From Chytridium lagenaria (lineage: Eukaryota; Chytridiomycota; Chytridiomycetes; Chytridiales; Chytridiaceae): a stretch of 64,000 bases of DNA. Every line of letters starts with the position of its first letter. Positions within the stretch are counted from its first letter, which is position 1. The stretch covers positions 61,492-125,491 of the forward strand of contig JAHLKC010000121.1 of assembly GCA_025449115.1 (NCBI GenBank), in the 5' to 3' direction. The position numbers and the translations under genes were made by a program. Below are positions 22,401 to 32,607 of the stretch, in pieces. The notes under the pieces are model-generated. The model worked only from the letters and a program-made list of their open reading frames with translations. It was not told the origin of the DNA and made no database searches.

Positions 22401-22789
22401 TGAGAGTCAACACGTCTCTTCAAATTCACCGACATGTTGGCAGTCAGCTTTGTGTGAGAGGAAGCCACCGTTGATGATACCGTTGATGATGACATGGTTG
22501 TGGTTGATGTTTGGGAAGAACAAAAAGACCCTAGGGCACCGGGGTTTGAAATTTCTTGAAAAGAAAAAGCTTCCGTGGATTCCTGATGACCCCCCATCCT
22601 AGTCGACGTCATTGTTGTGGAAGCCGTCGGGGGATGAGTTGACGCACACACGCTGCTGCTCATGACGGCGTCCCCACCCGTGCTGTTATCGTCTGGATGC
22701 AAACGAATCCGTTTGACCCTAGGCTGGGATGGATATGGATCACTGTATCCTGGTTGTCTGCAGAGTGCGTGGGCGGACCCCGGAATCAA
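19498..22789 (-). CDS. PPP2R3: Protein phosphatase 2A regulatory subunit B'' (PPP2R3/PR72 family), EF-hand protein
   Basis: A long, Ser/Thr-rich, probably disordered N-terminus (22789 to about 21640) precedes the conserved B'' core. P-R-P-L-D-N-L-K-F-Y-F-P is near 21555. I-P-R-Y-T-S-F-A-V-F is near 21285 and F-I-A-W-W-K-D-V near 21215. I-L-R-G-R-D-E and Y-L-I-P-E-D-F-N-I-I near 21130 follow, then R-I-F-Y-E-K-K near 20840. The first EF-hand region (D-A-D-H-D-M-F-I-E-G-E-D) is near 20590 and D-F-I-W-F-L-M-S-V-E-D-K near 20435. A canonical EF-hand loop D-L-D-G-D-G-I-V-S-L-H-E is near 20310. F-R-M-N-D-P-W-R-F-E-D-L-C is near 20240. The protein ends in a very acidic tail (E-D-D-E-D-W-E-D-D-E-E-K-K) reached after one frame break. 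B'' subunits bind PP2A A/C dimers and confer calcium-sensitive substrate targeting. Confidence 0.87.
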
Positions 22790-24016
22790 TGATTCAAAGC
22801 TGATGGTCTCAATGTTGCCGGATATGATGGAGAAGCCCCCCTGTTTGGGTGTTTCTCGAGTTTGCTTGATTGGGCAGACGAGACTTGAGCCTTTGATGCA
22901 GACAAAACGTGCGCCTTTGGGAATGAATGAATAAACGTTATAATGGAACTCTCCCCAAAAACGACCAACGTAATTCCAACACCCAAAGAATCAGCACAAC
23001 AACACTAGTGGGGCCACCCACCTGCACCTGCCTGCTTGAGCCTTGAGAGCGGGGGAAAAAAAAAAAAAAAAAAAAAAGCAAGATTTTCTTTAAAGGCGGA
23101 ACTTGAATCCTGTGTTTTTTTTTAAGACTCCGCCAATCTCTTTTTTTCTTTGCATGTGCTCAACGTCGTGTCACGCGTCAAAGCACCAGCATACACGCGA
23201 CACGGAGACTTTTTTGACGGAAAAAAACGCGTAAACATCAACCAAAAAACTCGACTCTGGACGCTTTTCCACCCCCGTTAAAAAAAAGACGAGCATACCT
23301 ACTCCATGTAAAAAAAAACATTAATACTCACAGACAACACCAACAAAACAAGAAAACCAAACAAATTCCAAAGAAACAAACGTACATTTCTAAAGCACCC
23401 TAACAGAAAAAAGGGTCACGCATCTTCTGGATGAATATAAAACCCACTTAATCAATTGAAAACAACGACAAAAACAACAACAACAACAACAACACACCCA
23501 AAACCAGGGTGGTAAGATAACATAGGGGGATATAACAATGAGCAACAGATATGAGAAGGCAAAAAAAACAAAACATGAAAAAAGAGGCAGGGACTCCAAA
23601 ACAGTGACCATCGAAAAAATAAGCAAACCATCACCATCCAATCGCATAAGAAGAAAAAAAAGAGAGAAATACACACACACACAGACAATACAAAAAAAAA
23701 AAAGAGAGGATATGGGCACAAGATATAAAACGATAAAAGAGGCATCACAAGAGTACTTTACGATTTCCAAAAAACAAAAACAAAAAAAAAAAAGAGAGAA
23801 ATCCAAAAGCATACCGCAACAAAAAGTGAGTCTAGATATAAAAAAAAAAAATACAACAAATACATCAACAGAATACGGGGAGGCAAAAGAAAAAAGGGGG
23901 GGATAAAGTCTGTACAAGCAGATATGCGTAACAATCAAACATAGGTAGGAACCAGAACAAGCAAAAATACAAAAAAAAAAAAAGGGGGGCGAGGAGGGTG
24001 ATAAAAACCAACTCCA
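22790..24016. other. Intergenic, strongly A-rich region with poly(A)/poly(T) runs
   Basis: About 1.2 kb between two minus-strand genes: promoter of the PP2A subunit and 3' UTR of the multi-RRM gene. It has an A-run near 23055-23077 and repeated AAAAGAGAG blocks at 23640-23800. Lys-rich or Phe/Cys-rich frames here (for example 23538-23906 on + and 23390-23938 on -) are products of this base skew and not credible genes. Confidence 0.5.
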
Positions 24017-27000
24017 TCAATCCTTCCCACCACCCACCACCTCATCCATCAACTCCCAAACCCGATTCACCAACCCCTTCATCCTCATATCCCCATCCTC
24101 CACACCCTGCCTCCCATTCGCCATCGTAACAATAGAAGCCGACGATGAAGCCGACGAAAGAGGAGGAAGCTCCATCCCTACATCACTCAACCGCTTTCCA
24201 GAATCCACACAACGTTGCTTCTCAAGTCTCAAAACCATCTGCACAAGCTGAGCTTCAACCCATTCTATTTGCTGTCGCAGATCTTCCACGGAATGTCGGG
24301 ACTTGCGTGGTTAAACGCTTGGATCTTTGCGGACGTGTTGTCTTCTTGAGAACCTTCTACGCAAGTGCCTAGAGTATCTTCTTTGAAACTGTCTACGGAC
24401 GTGCGTAAGCCGTCTTCATGAGACCCGTCTACAGAAGTGCGTACGCCATCTTCTTGAACACCTTCCACAGACGTGCGTACGCCATCTTCTCGAGACCCAT
24501 CTGCGCCTGCAACAACGCCAGCAGAGGCACCAAAAAGTCCATCCAAAGACCCATCACCCTCACCCTCACTAAACTTTACAGGCACCTCAACAACCGCATC
24601 ATCTCGTGTCAACAAAGAACTAGACATCTCCTCAACCACTCCACCATCCTCCTCAACCACACCCTCAAAACCTTTCCGCGCCTCCCCCTCCTCAACCCCA
24701 CCCTTTTCAACCCCACTCCCCACCTTCTCAACCACACCCTCAACCTTCTCAACCACCCCCTCCAATAACCCCCCTCACGAGCACTCCAACCCCCCTCCCC
24801 GACCCTCAAAGGCGGTATCACAATCCTCAACCTCTCCTCCCCTCCCCTCCCCTCACCCACACCAGTCTCCCCCCGTTTCCGCAATGGCACCTCCCAAGAC
24901 GGTATAAACGCCGCCACATTCGGGTTAAACAACGACACCCTCGGCCCAACAGACGTAATATCTTCCGGAAACAATGGCGCTGACATTGTCCTCCATCGAT
25001 CAGGTCCCTCGCTCCTCACAGGGCCACCCACACCAGAAGAAAGTGCCGGCACAACCCCATTCCTCACACTGGCACCCCCATTGGAAGCAAGTGACGGTAC
25101 ACACCCCACTCCTCACAACCCCACCAGAAGAAAGTGCCGGCACAACCCCACTCCTCACAGTGGCACCCCCACCAGAAGAAAGTGCCGGCACAACCCCTCC
25201 CCCATTCAACCCAACCCTCCCCTTCCCACCCCCCTCCTCCTCCCCAGTCCTAGAAGAACTCGACCCCCGTCGCGTCGCACCCACCCCCCCCTGTCCACCC
25301 ACATGCGGCGAATACGCCGCCGCCCAAATATCATCATCCAACATCCTCGCAGCATTCGTCCCCCCAACCCCAGATGGCCCAGACGTCGTTCTCCCACTAT
25401 ACAAAAACGAACTCGACCGTCGAAGTGATACAGGCGCTGAACTCAACCCAGGTGACGGGCCTCGCGATAAGCCAATCGTCCCCACACTCGTCGATATCAT
25501 CGGTGACGTCAACGATGCAGGCCAGCCTCCCTCTGACCCCACGCTGGATGGTAAAGGTGCGGACGATGGACCTGACCCAGGGAGCGTGCTGGATGACCAA
25601 GGATCAGTGGTATTCCCAACAGGAGAGACTTGTGGAAGGGATGAGGCTCTTGACGCGGTTTCATCCCAAAGCGATCCAACGCTTTCAATACCGCTTGACA
25701 AGGGTTGAGTTGCAGGTGGTGGTGGTTTCGCCCACGGATCAACCGATGCCGAAAACGCATTGACACCACCCCCAAAATCAGCTACAAACCCATTCTCATC
25801 AACTTGACTCATATTGCTCGACTTTCTCGAATGTGTGCCCTCCTAAACAATGAATAAAAAAAAAAAGGGTCATCACATGAACAAAAACACCACAAAAACA
25901 ACAACAAAAACAACAACAACAAAAACAACAACAACAAAAACACCACCACCAAAAAAAAGGTGTTTGTGTTTTTGCCATCAACCTCCCCAAAAATCTCTCA
26001 AAAAAAAAAACCACATACCACAACCCCCTCCTCCCCCACACCCACCAAAAACGCCTCCCAACTCCCCGGCACCTCCCCTCCAAACCTATACTGCACTCCA
26101 ACCCCTCCAAACCCACACCCCAACATCTCCTTCACCTCAACCCCCTCACAAACAACCCTCGCCATCTCAACACTCGCAAACCTCACAAAAACTTGAACGC
26201 TCATACCACCACCACCACCACTACTCCGCTGAACAACCAAATCCTCAAACCCTTCTACTCGCGAAAACATCTTTCGAAGATCACTCTCCTCCGTCACCAT
26301 CGAGTTGCGGATTAAAATAATGTTGGAAGCAGTCTAGTGTAATCCAACAAAAAACAACAAAAAAAACAATATCAGTATACAAAAAAGAAACACATCACAA
26401 TCACCAAAAAAAAAAAAAAACAAAACTCACCAAACTAGTCGACCCTCGACGCGTCACATCAACCCCACTCCTCCCAGGAAACCCTTCCACCAACCCCTGC
26501 ACCCTCCCCCCTCTCCCAACCCCAAACACACCCGTCTCTCTCCGCACTCCACCCACACCTCCAACCCCCCCAGAAACCGTCGCCAACCCAGAATAACTCG
26601 CCACCTTTCTCAACCCCCTCCCCACCATCACCCCCACCCTCCCTCCAAAACCCCCTTCCTCATCCCCAAACCCTCCCCCAACCCACCCCCCTCTCAGCCA
26701 TCCCAGAAAACCTCTCAATCTCCCCCCTCTCAATCCCCCCAGAAAACCTCTCCCCACCTCTCCCAAAATCACTCCTCTCAAACCCTTCCCCCCTTTCAAC
26801 CCCCGCAGAAAACCTCTCCCCCAAATCCCCCCTCTCAATCCTCCAGAAAACCTCTCCCCCAAATCCCCCTCTCAAACCCCCCAAATCCCTCTCCCCCTCC
26901 CTCCTCCAACCCCATTAAACACCCCCATCCCTCCCCCAAACCCCACACTCCCTCCAAACGTCCCCCCACCATGTCTCTCCGCCTTTTTAGAAAACACAGA

Positions 27001-27536
27001 ATAAAGGTTCGTCGTCAAATTCAAATCCTCCAACGCTTGTCGCGCACTCTCAACATCCCGGAAATGAATCCAACTTGCGAAGCGTCAAACACGAGTCGCT
27101 CAAACCCTCATACGTGTGGAGGTACTTTCGGAGCTCAGCTTCTGACCAGTACAGCGTGGACGTCCAAAGAACCTGAATGTTTATAAAGGTAATAATGTTG
27201 GAATGTTATGACACTGTGAAGAGCAAAAATCCTCTAAACTCTACACTCTCAAAAACCCCACTCTATGTCCCCTCCTTCACCAGTCCCCACACAGAACCAC
27301 CCCATCCCTCACCCTCTCACCCAATCCCCTCCATCCCCCCAAAAACTCTACACCCTCAAAAACCCCTCTACGTCCCCTCCTTCACAACCACCCTCTCCCA
27401 CACCGGAACCACCCGTCCTTCCACCCTCCCCTCTACATCCCCTTTCACAACAACCACCTCTCCATCACCCTCCTTCACCCTCAATCCCCCCCCAAAAAAA
27501 GTAAACCTCTACTCCCAAATCCACGTCAGCCCCGCC

Positions 27537-27596
<60 letters not shown>

Positions 27597-27599
27597 CCC

Positions 27600-27632
<33 letters not shown>

Positions 27633-30600
27633 ACCAAAAAAAACACAATACCTTCGACGCCCTCCCCCAACTCCTCAATCCTCTTCTCCTCAGGCTCCTT
27701 CCTCGCAAAACTCGCCTTCACAAACCCCTTCCCACAAATCACCTTCATCCCCTCCTTGGCACACTCCACATCTCTCAACACAACCCGGAAATTCGCTTGC
27801 CCAAACTGAATCCGTATAAACCCTGGAAACCGTTTACACATCGCCTTAATGTCCGCCTATGGAAACAAAAAAAAGCCCAGAGAGAAGCGGGGGTTAGTGA
27901 AATGGGGGATACTGCAGGAGATGAAAAAAAGGAGGGGGGGGGGTTTACGGAAAATGGGAAAGATGTTTGGGAAACGGTAAAGACGAAAACAAAAAAATGT
28001 AGTGTGCAAACAGATTCAACGATTTTCCAAGACGGTACCAATAGCGGTAAAAAAAAGGGCAAGATCATCATACCAGCAAAAGAAAAAACAAAGGCAAATT
28101 AACAAAACGCGAAAAAGAGCATCAAAGTAGCGAAAAGAAAAAATACAACCATCAACAAAAACAATAACAAACGATAAACAACAAAACAGCGCCAAATAAA
28201 GCAAACAAACCCAAACACAAAAAACAAAAAGGACAAATCAACAAAAAAAAAAAGAGAGAAAAAAAAAAAAAAAAAGAATCACCTTATCCATACTCCCAAA
28301 CCCCGACACATATATAGTCCTCGAAGGCGTCACCCTCATCTCCCCACCCCCCCAACCTCAAACCCCGTCGCCCCCCCATCCCCCTAAAATACCCAGGCCA
28401 CACCTCCCTCCTCCTCCCTCCACACCCCCCCTCGTCAAACAAGGCACAGAAGCCACCTTCCTCGCCATCCCCACACTACCCCTCCCCCTCCCCACCCCAT
28501 CGCCACACCCCCCATCATCACATTCCCAACCCCCATCCCTCCCAGGCCCCATCACTCGCGTCGTCATCCCCATCATCCCACTCCCTCCCATCATCATCAT
28601 CCCTGAATTCACAACACCCTGAACACCCAAATACCCCTGTCCACCACCACCCTGCACATGCACCGGCATCGCAACACCTCCCGGCATCTGCAAAACCGGT
28701 GTCTGTCCACCACCTTGCATCGCAACCCTCCCTGCATCTGCAAAACCGGTGTCTGTCCACCACCTTGCATCTGCAAAACCGGTGTCTGTCCACCACCTTG
28801 CATCTGCGCAACCCCACCCGGCATCCCCATCCCCAATCCACCCCCCAGACCCACCATCCCATCCCCAATCCACCCCCCTGCCCCACCATCCATTCCCCTC
28901 CCATTCACAACCTCAACCCCCAAATCCGTCATCCTCTCCAACTCCTCCAAAGCCCTTCCACAACTCTCCACATCCCCAAACCTCAAACAAACCCCCCTCA
29001 CCCCCCCCCCCATCTCAACTCTCACCCCCCCCTCACACCCCTCCCCTCCCAAACATCTCCATCACCCTCCCCAAATTCATCCACGCCTCCACCCTCACAA
29101 ACACCATGTCGACGTCACTCCCCCCCTCATCACCACCCCCCCAACACGTCCCGTCATCACCCAATCCGCGTCGACGTCGCCGCAACACTCCACCCCCCCA
29201 ACATCGCTACAAGACTCGGCGGCGGTAAATACACCCCACGTCCTTCAAGCACCCCACACTCATCCTCGTCGTGTTCCTCAACGCATCTACAGCCTTGGCC
29301 GCAGACATCCCATTCGCAAAACCCTAAAAACAAGGAATCCCCCGCCCCAAACGATAAAAATCGAAAACCCTTCAAGTCGGGAAAAAGAGTCGTCGCAGTG
29401 AACTCATCGTCACGTCTTCAGGTAAACTGCTCACATGGGCAAACCCTAGCGTCTCAAAACACGCCGCTACAGAGGACGTGGAGATGGGCTCATCACCATC
29501 ACCCTCTTCCTGTGTTGTGTAACGTGTCAACGCAGGGACAGGAGTCGGCATCCCAGTTGATAATGACGACGACGACAATGGCAACGATGATAATGACAAC
29601 GATGATAATGGCAACGACGACGACAACGACACAGAGGACAACCCCAACACCATCATCAAAGCACTCCCATCCTCCCCCTCCCCAACCTCCACCCCTCTCA
29701 CCGCCTCCAAACTCGTATGCTTCCTCAAATCCTCCTCCGCAGCCTCCGCAAACCTCTCACTCACAAACCCCGCATAAACAGCATTCATCCCTCCCTCCTC
29801 CCCACTACCCCCACGGCATCGCTCCATCAACCTCCCAACCTCATCAGGTAGCACCATCACACTCTTCACACCCCCATAACAACTCAATATCTTTTGAATC
29901 TCACTCGCATCAAGGTTGCCCCATGAGGGTTGTGAGACGCGGAGAATGCTCAGGGACCAGACGGGTGGGGGTTGACGTGGGGTTGGACGTGGGGTCGACG
30001 TGATCATGGGGGAGAGTTCTGAAGGGTGCGCCCAGTCTGCGTCAATGGCGGTGCTGCGACGCATAGAGTCGAGGGCTTCAGATGCGGCCTTGACCGATTC
30101 AAACGCGAGAAGGCACGTGCCTTTTTCAGCAATTTAAAAAAAGGAAAGAAAAGCAAACAAAACATGGTTAACCAGTAGCAAGCAAAAAAGAGGTAAATGT
30201 TGTGCATTATTTGATAATTATCCGGGTCCGAGGGGGGGAAAAGGCATTATTTGATAGTAATAGGGTCCGAGGGGGGAAAAAGGCATAGTTTGATAGTAAT
30301 AGGGTCCGAGGGGGGTAAAAAGGTTTTTTGGAAAAAAAGGCCTTACCATCCTCAACGAAAAAGATTTTAATAAACCCACTATACGCGGTCCTCACATAAT
30401 CCAACAAGTCCGCGCGATCCTTCCCAGCCGGAAGTCCCGACACTGTGACAATGGGCAACTCTGACTCCTCCTTCCCATCCAACGGCGACGGTGGAGACGT
30501 TGCAAGCGGTGACGATGTGATGGTAGGCACTGACGAGGATGATGACGCAGAGGTGGTGGAAGACGATGAGGCCGAGGATTGGGAGCGATTGCGGGTGTGG

Positions 30601-31361
30601 TCGAGGGGAGTTGTGGATGTGGGTGGGGGTGGGTGACGTTGAGGATGGTGGGGGGTGTGGGTTGAGGTTGGGATGGGGATGGGATGTGGTGGCATGAGGG
30701 ATGGTTGGGAAGACATGTCGGACGCGGTGGAGGTGAATTGGAAATGGGACAAGGCGTTGATGGCGTCTTCTTTGGCGGATACAGACATTGGACGGGTATT
30801 GTTGTTTGCAAAAGCGGTTAAAGAGGATGACGCCATGTCAAAGCTGTTGGAATAGGATGAAAGAGGTTGAAAGGGCATGTGTTGTCCTTGTTGCTGCTGT
30901 TGTTGTTGTTGTTGTTGTTGCTGATGAGATGGTGGGAGCATGTGTTGAGACGGGAGGGACTTTTGGAGGAGGGGATGTCCGACCATTCCAGCTGCAAGTT
31001 GCCTTCGCGAGTCCAACTCTGATGGCATGGAAGGACCTGCAGCTGACTGCCCCATTCCTGAAAACGGTTGTGATGTCATCAGCATGCTGTTCTGTTGTTG
31101 CTGTTGTTGTTTGTTGTTGTTGTTGTTGCAAGAGATAAAGAAACTGATGCTGCTGGTCAGACATGATGGAAGAAGGCTTTGCCGACGTGGCAGCTAAAGA
31201 CTGCATGGAATACGATGGAGTGGCCATGAGAAAAGAGTCTGAGGATGCAGGAGAGGGAGACAGGGAGGCGTAGTGACGGTCAGAGGACGACGACGGCGGT
31301 TGCAAAGACTGTGAGGAGGGTAGTGTTGGACGTGTGGATACGAATGGGCGGAATGCGTCAT
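24017..31361 (-). CDS. Giant multi-RRM RNA-binding protein (about seven RRM-like domains, poly-Q N-terminus, coiled-coil C-terminus)
   Basis: ATG at 31361. The N-terminus is Ser/Pro/Gln-rich with two poly-Gln tracts (near 31120 and 30910). RRM1: I-V-T-V-S-G-L-P-A-G near 30450, continued after an intron by C-L-L-A-F-E-S-V-K-A-A-S near 30115. RRM2: L-S-I-L-R-V-S-Q-P near 29965, with N-A-V-Y-A-G-F-V-S near 29790. RRM3: L-R-R-L-F-P-D-L-K-G-F-R-F-L near 29390, then A-A-K-A-V-D-A-L. RRM4: D-M-V-F-V-R-V-E-A-W near 29105, then V-C-L-R-F-G-D-V-E-S. RRM5: R-T-I-Y-V-S-G-F-G near 28320 and F-R-V-V-L-R-D-V-E-C-A near 27790. RRM6: F-R-D-V-E-S-A-R-Q-A-L near 27060. RRM7: D-L-R-K-M-F-S-R-V-E-G-F-E near 26280. 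Linkers are Gly/Arg- or Ser/Pro-rich and carry in-frame tandem repeats. The last exon (E-D-L-R-Q-Q-I-E-W-V-E near 24280) looks coiled. The RRMs share a G-F pattern seen in Whi3/Scw1-type proteins, but I recognise no orthologue. It could instead be two genes; no internal stop-promoter region argues for that. Confidence 0.65.
24342..24495 (-). repeat. 36-bp in-frame tandem repeat (E-D-G-V-R-T-S-V-D-G-S-H type), about 4-5 copies
   Basis: On the minus strand the unit encodes variants of E-D-G-V-R-T-S-V-E-G-V-Q: E-D-G-V-R-T-S-V-D-G-S-H, E-D-G-L-R-T-S-V-D-S-F-K, E-D-T-L-G-T-C-V-E-G-S-Q. The unit length is exactly 36 bases, so the frame is kept. It lies near the C-terminus of the multi-RRM gene. Confidence 0.8.
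25033..25205 (-). repeat. Tandem repeat of about 48 bp in a linker of the multi-RRM gene
   Basis: The block beginning ccagaagaaagtgccggcac recurs at about 25033, 25122 and 25170, with a diverged copy near 25081. On the minus strand it encodes V-P-A-L-S-S-G-G-type repeats. Confidence 0.75.
27237..27413. repeat. Diverged direct repeat of about 70 bp, roughly 108 bp apart
   Basis: The stretch beginning ctctacactctcaaaaacccc (27237-27303) recurs in altered form near 27345-27413. Both copies continue with a ctctaYgtcccctccttcac block and an accacccc-rich end. It lies in C-rich sequence between the RRM5 and RRM6 exons. Confidence 0.6.
27539..27631. repeat. Extreme homopolymer: A56-C6-A31
   Basis: Fifty-six A, six C, then thirty-one A in a row on the + strand. 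It lies inside an intron of the minus-strand multi-RRM gene, where the transcript would read U31-G6-U56 just after the splice donor at 27651. The exact length is likely unreliable in any assembly. Confidence 0.9.
28684..28799 (-). repeat. 33-bp in-frame repeat, three copies (Q-G-G-G-Q-T-P-V-L-Q-M)
   Basis: Identical 33-bp units start at 28684, 28734 and 28767; the first two are separated by 17 extra bases and the last two are perfectly adjacent. On the minus strand in one frame the unit reads Q-G-G-G-Q-T-P-V-L-Q-M. It lies in the linker between RRM4 and RRM5. Confidence 0.85.
30207..30324. repeat. 39-bp intronic tandem repeat, three copies
   Basis: The unit tttgatagtaatagggtccg plus a G-run and AAAAAGGCA recurs three times (near 30208, 30247 and 30286). 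It lies in the intron that splits RRM1 of the multi-RRM gene. The two right copies are nearly identical and the left one is diverged. Confidence 0.85.
30886..30925 (-). repeat. CAG/CAA repeat encoding poly-glutamine
   Basis: On the minus strand a run of CAG and CAA codons encodes about 12 consecutive Gln in the N-terminal region of the multi-RRM protein. A second, interrupted Gln tract lies near 31090-31130. Such tracts are common in fungal RNA-granule proteins. Confidence 0.85.
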
Positions 31362-32607
31362 GGTTTAATAGAGTGTGTGTGTGTAAATACTAGAGGTGTA
31401 CACAAGAGTGAGAAGTAAAGGGGAAGGAGAGAGAGGGAGAGAAGGGAGAGAAGAGAAGGGGAGAGTGAATAATAAATAATACCCAAGCACTACTTGTATG
31501 ATAATACCATTAGAGATGGGGTTGACAATTGCTTGGTGTGTATTTTTAAATAATAAAAGAAAGAATAAATAATATAAATACGCGAATATAAATATTAATA
31601 TAATGGACTTGAATTGCTTTATTATTAAATATCAATTAACAATTAATAATACATATTCAATAACACTTTATGTGAGAATATTTAATTGAATGGTTGCCCT
31701 CAAACAAACAACAACAACAAGAGAGCTCTCTCTCTCTCTCTATACTCTCTCTATACTCTATATACTCTCATACTCACTCTCATACTCACTCTATATATGT
31801 ATATAACAACCAGAATATATATAAACAATGTCACACCAACAACCCCCAAGCAAGCAAGCAAGCACGCATAATATAAGCAAAGCATTCATAAATATAAATA
31901 TTAATAGGAATGCGCAGCAAAGCACTTGCATAACATAAACACCATATATAAATAAATAATATAATATTAAATTTTAAATTAAATAACATATAGTAGTGCC
32001 TGGCACCGAAAATCATGTCACGACTAATAATATATATGAAATACCTACAAACAAAAACAGATTAACAAGGCAACAATGGGATGGGGGATCGATAATATGA
32101 AATGATGGATATGTATTTAAATGATGATTATAATATAACATGTATATGTATATATCTATTATGTATTTATATCATCCATCCATCCATACCATCCCCTGTA
32201 CATCATTCAATTCAATGATTTCACTCTTTTCAACGTCAATTAAATATTATCAACACCCATACGCATTAAAGAAAGGCAAAAATCAACAAATCCTTTTTGA
32301 TGTTTTCACCTCAAAAACTTTCATTTCCATAATACATACAAAAAACAACATCAAAATAGAGGGAGACAACACACACTCAACTGGACACACAAAAAAAACC
32401 ATATGGAGAGATAACCCTCCATCACAAATAATAAAAAAAAAACCGATAAAAAAGCAAACCAATTTTTTTATTTAAAATTTCCCCACCCCCTCACACCATT
32501 CTCAACAAGGAAAAAAAAAACAACAAAACTTTCACAAACATAAAACACCAACCAACGAATACTCCATTTGCTTGTCATTTTTTTGGTTTTCACTCAAACA
32601 ATCAACA
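31362..32607. other. Long AT-rich intergenic region
   Basis: About 1.2 kb between two minus-strand genes, and the most AT-rich part of the window (31470-32180), with TATA/ATAA stretches. It includes a TCTC microsatellite (31725-31780) and CATC repeats (32172-32188). It presumably contains the promoter of the multi-RRM gene and the 3' UTR of RPN2. No coding-like frame or structured RNA was recognised. Confidence 0.5.

Noticed and set aside
22138..22602. + strand frame rich in Pro, Gln and His opposite the PP2A subunit N-terminus
   Set aside because: It is antisense to the Ser/Thr/Glu-rich disordered N-terminus of the B'' subunit, which continues into the conserved core on the minus strand.
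23390..23938. Long minus-strand frame rich in Phe, Cys, Leu and Val (looks like a membrane protein)
   Set aside because: It arises from A/G-skewed low-complexity DNA read on the other strand. Composition follows the base skew, and no family pattern or splice context supports it.
27177..27809. + strand frame with a long poly-Lys tract
   Set aside because: The Lys tract is the A56/A31 homopolymer translated. The flanks are C-rich low complexity, so it is not a credible protein.
28684..28799. Regular 33-bp repeats as a possible CRISPR array
   Set aside because: Two copies are directly adjacent with no spacer, one gap is 17 bp, and the setting is an intron-containing eukaryotic gene. This is an in-frame minisatellite.
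28658..30003. Long + strand frames rich in Pro, His, Ser and Thr opposite the multi-RRM gene
   Set aside because: They are the complement of Gly/Arg/Met-rich linker codons of the minus-strand gene. RRM motifs are readable only on the minus strand.
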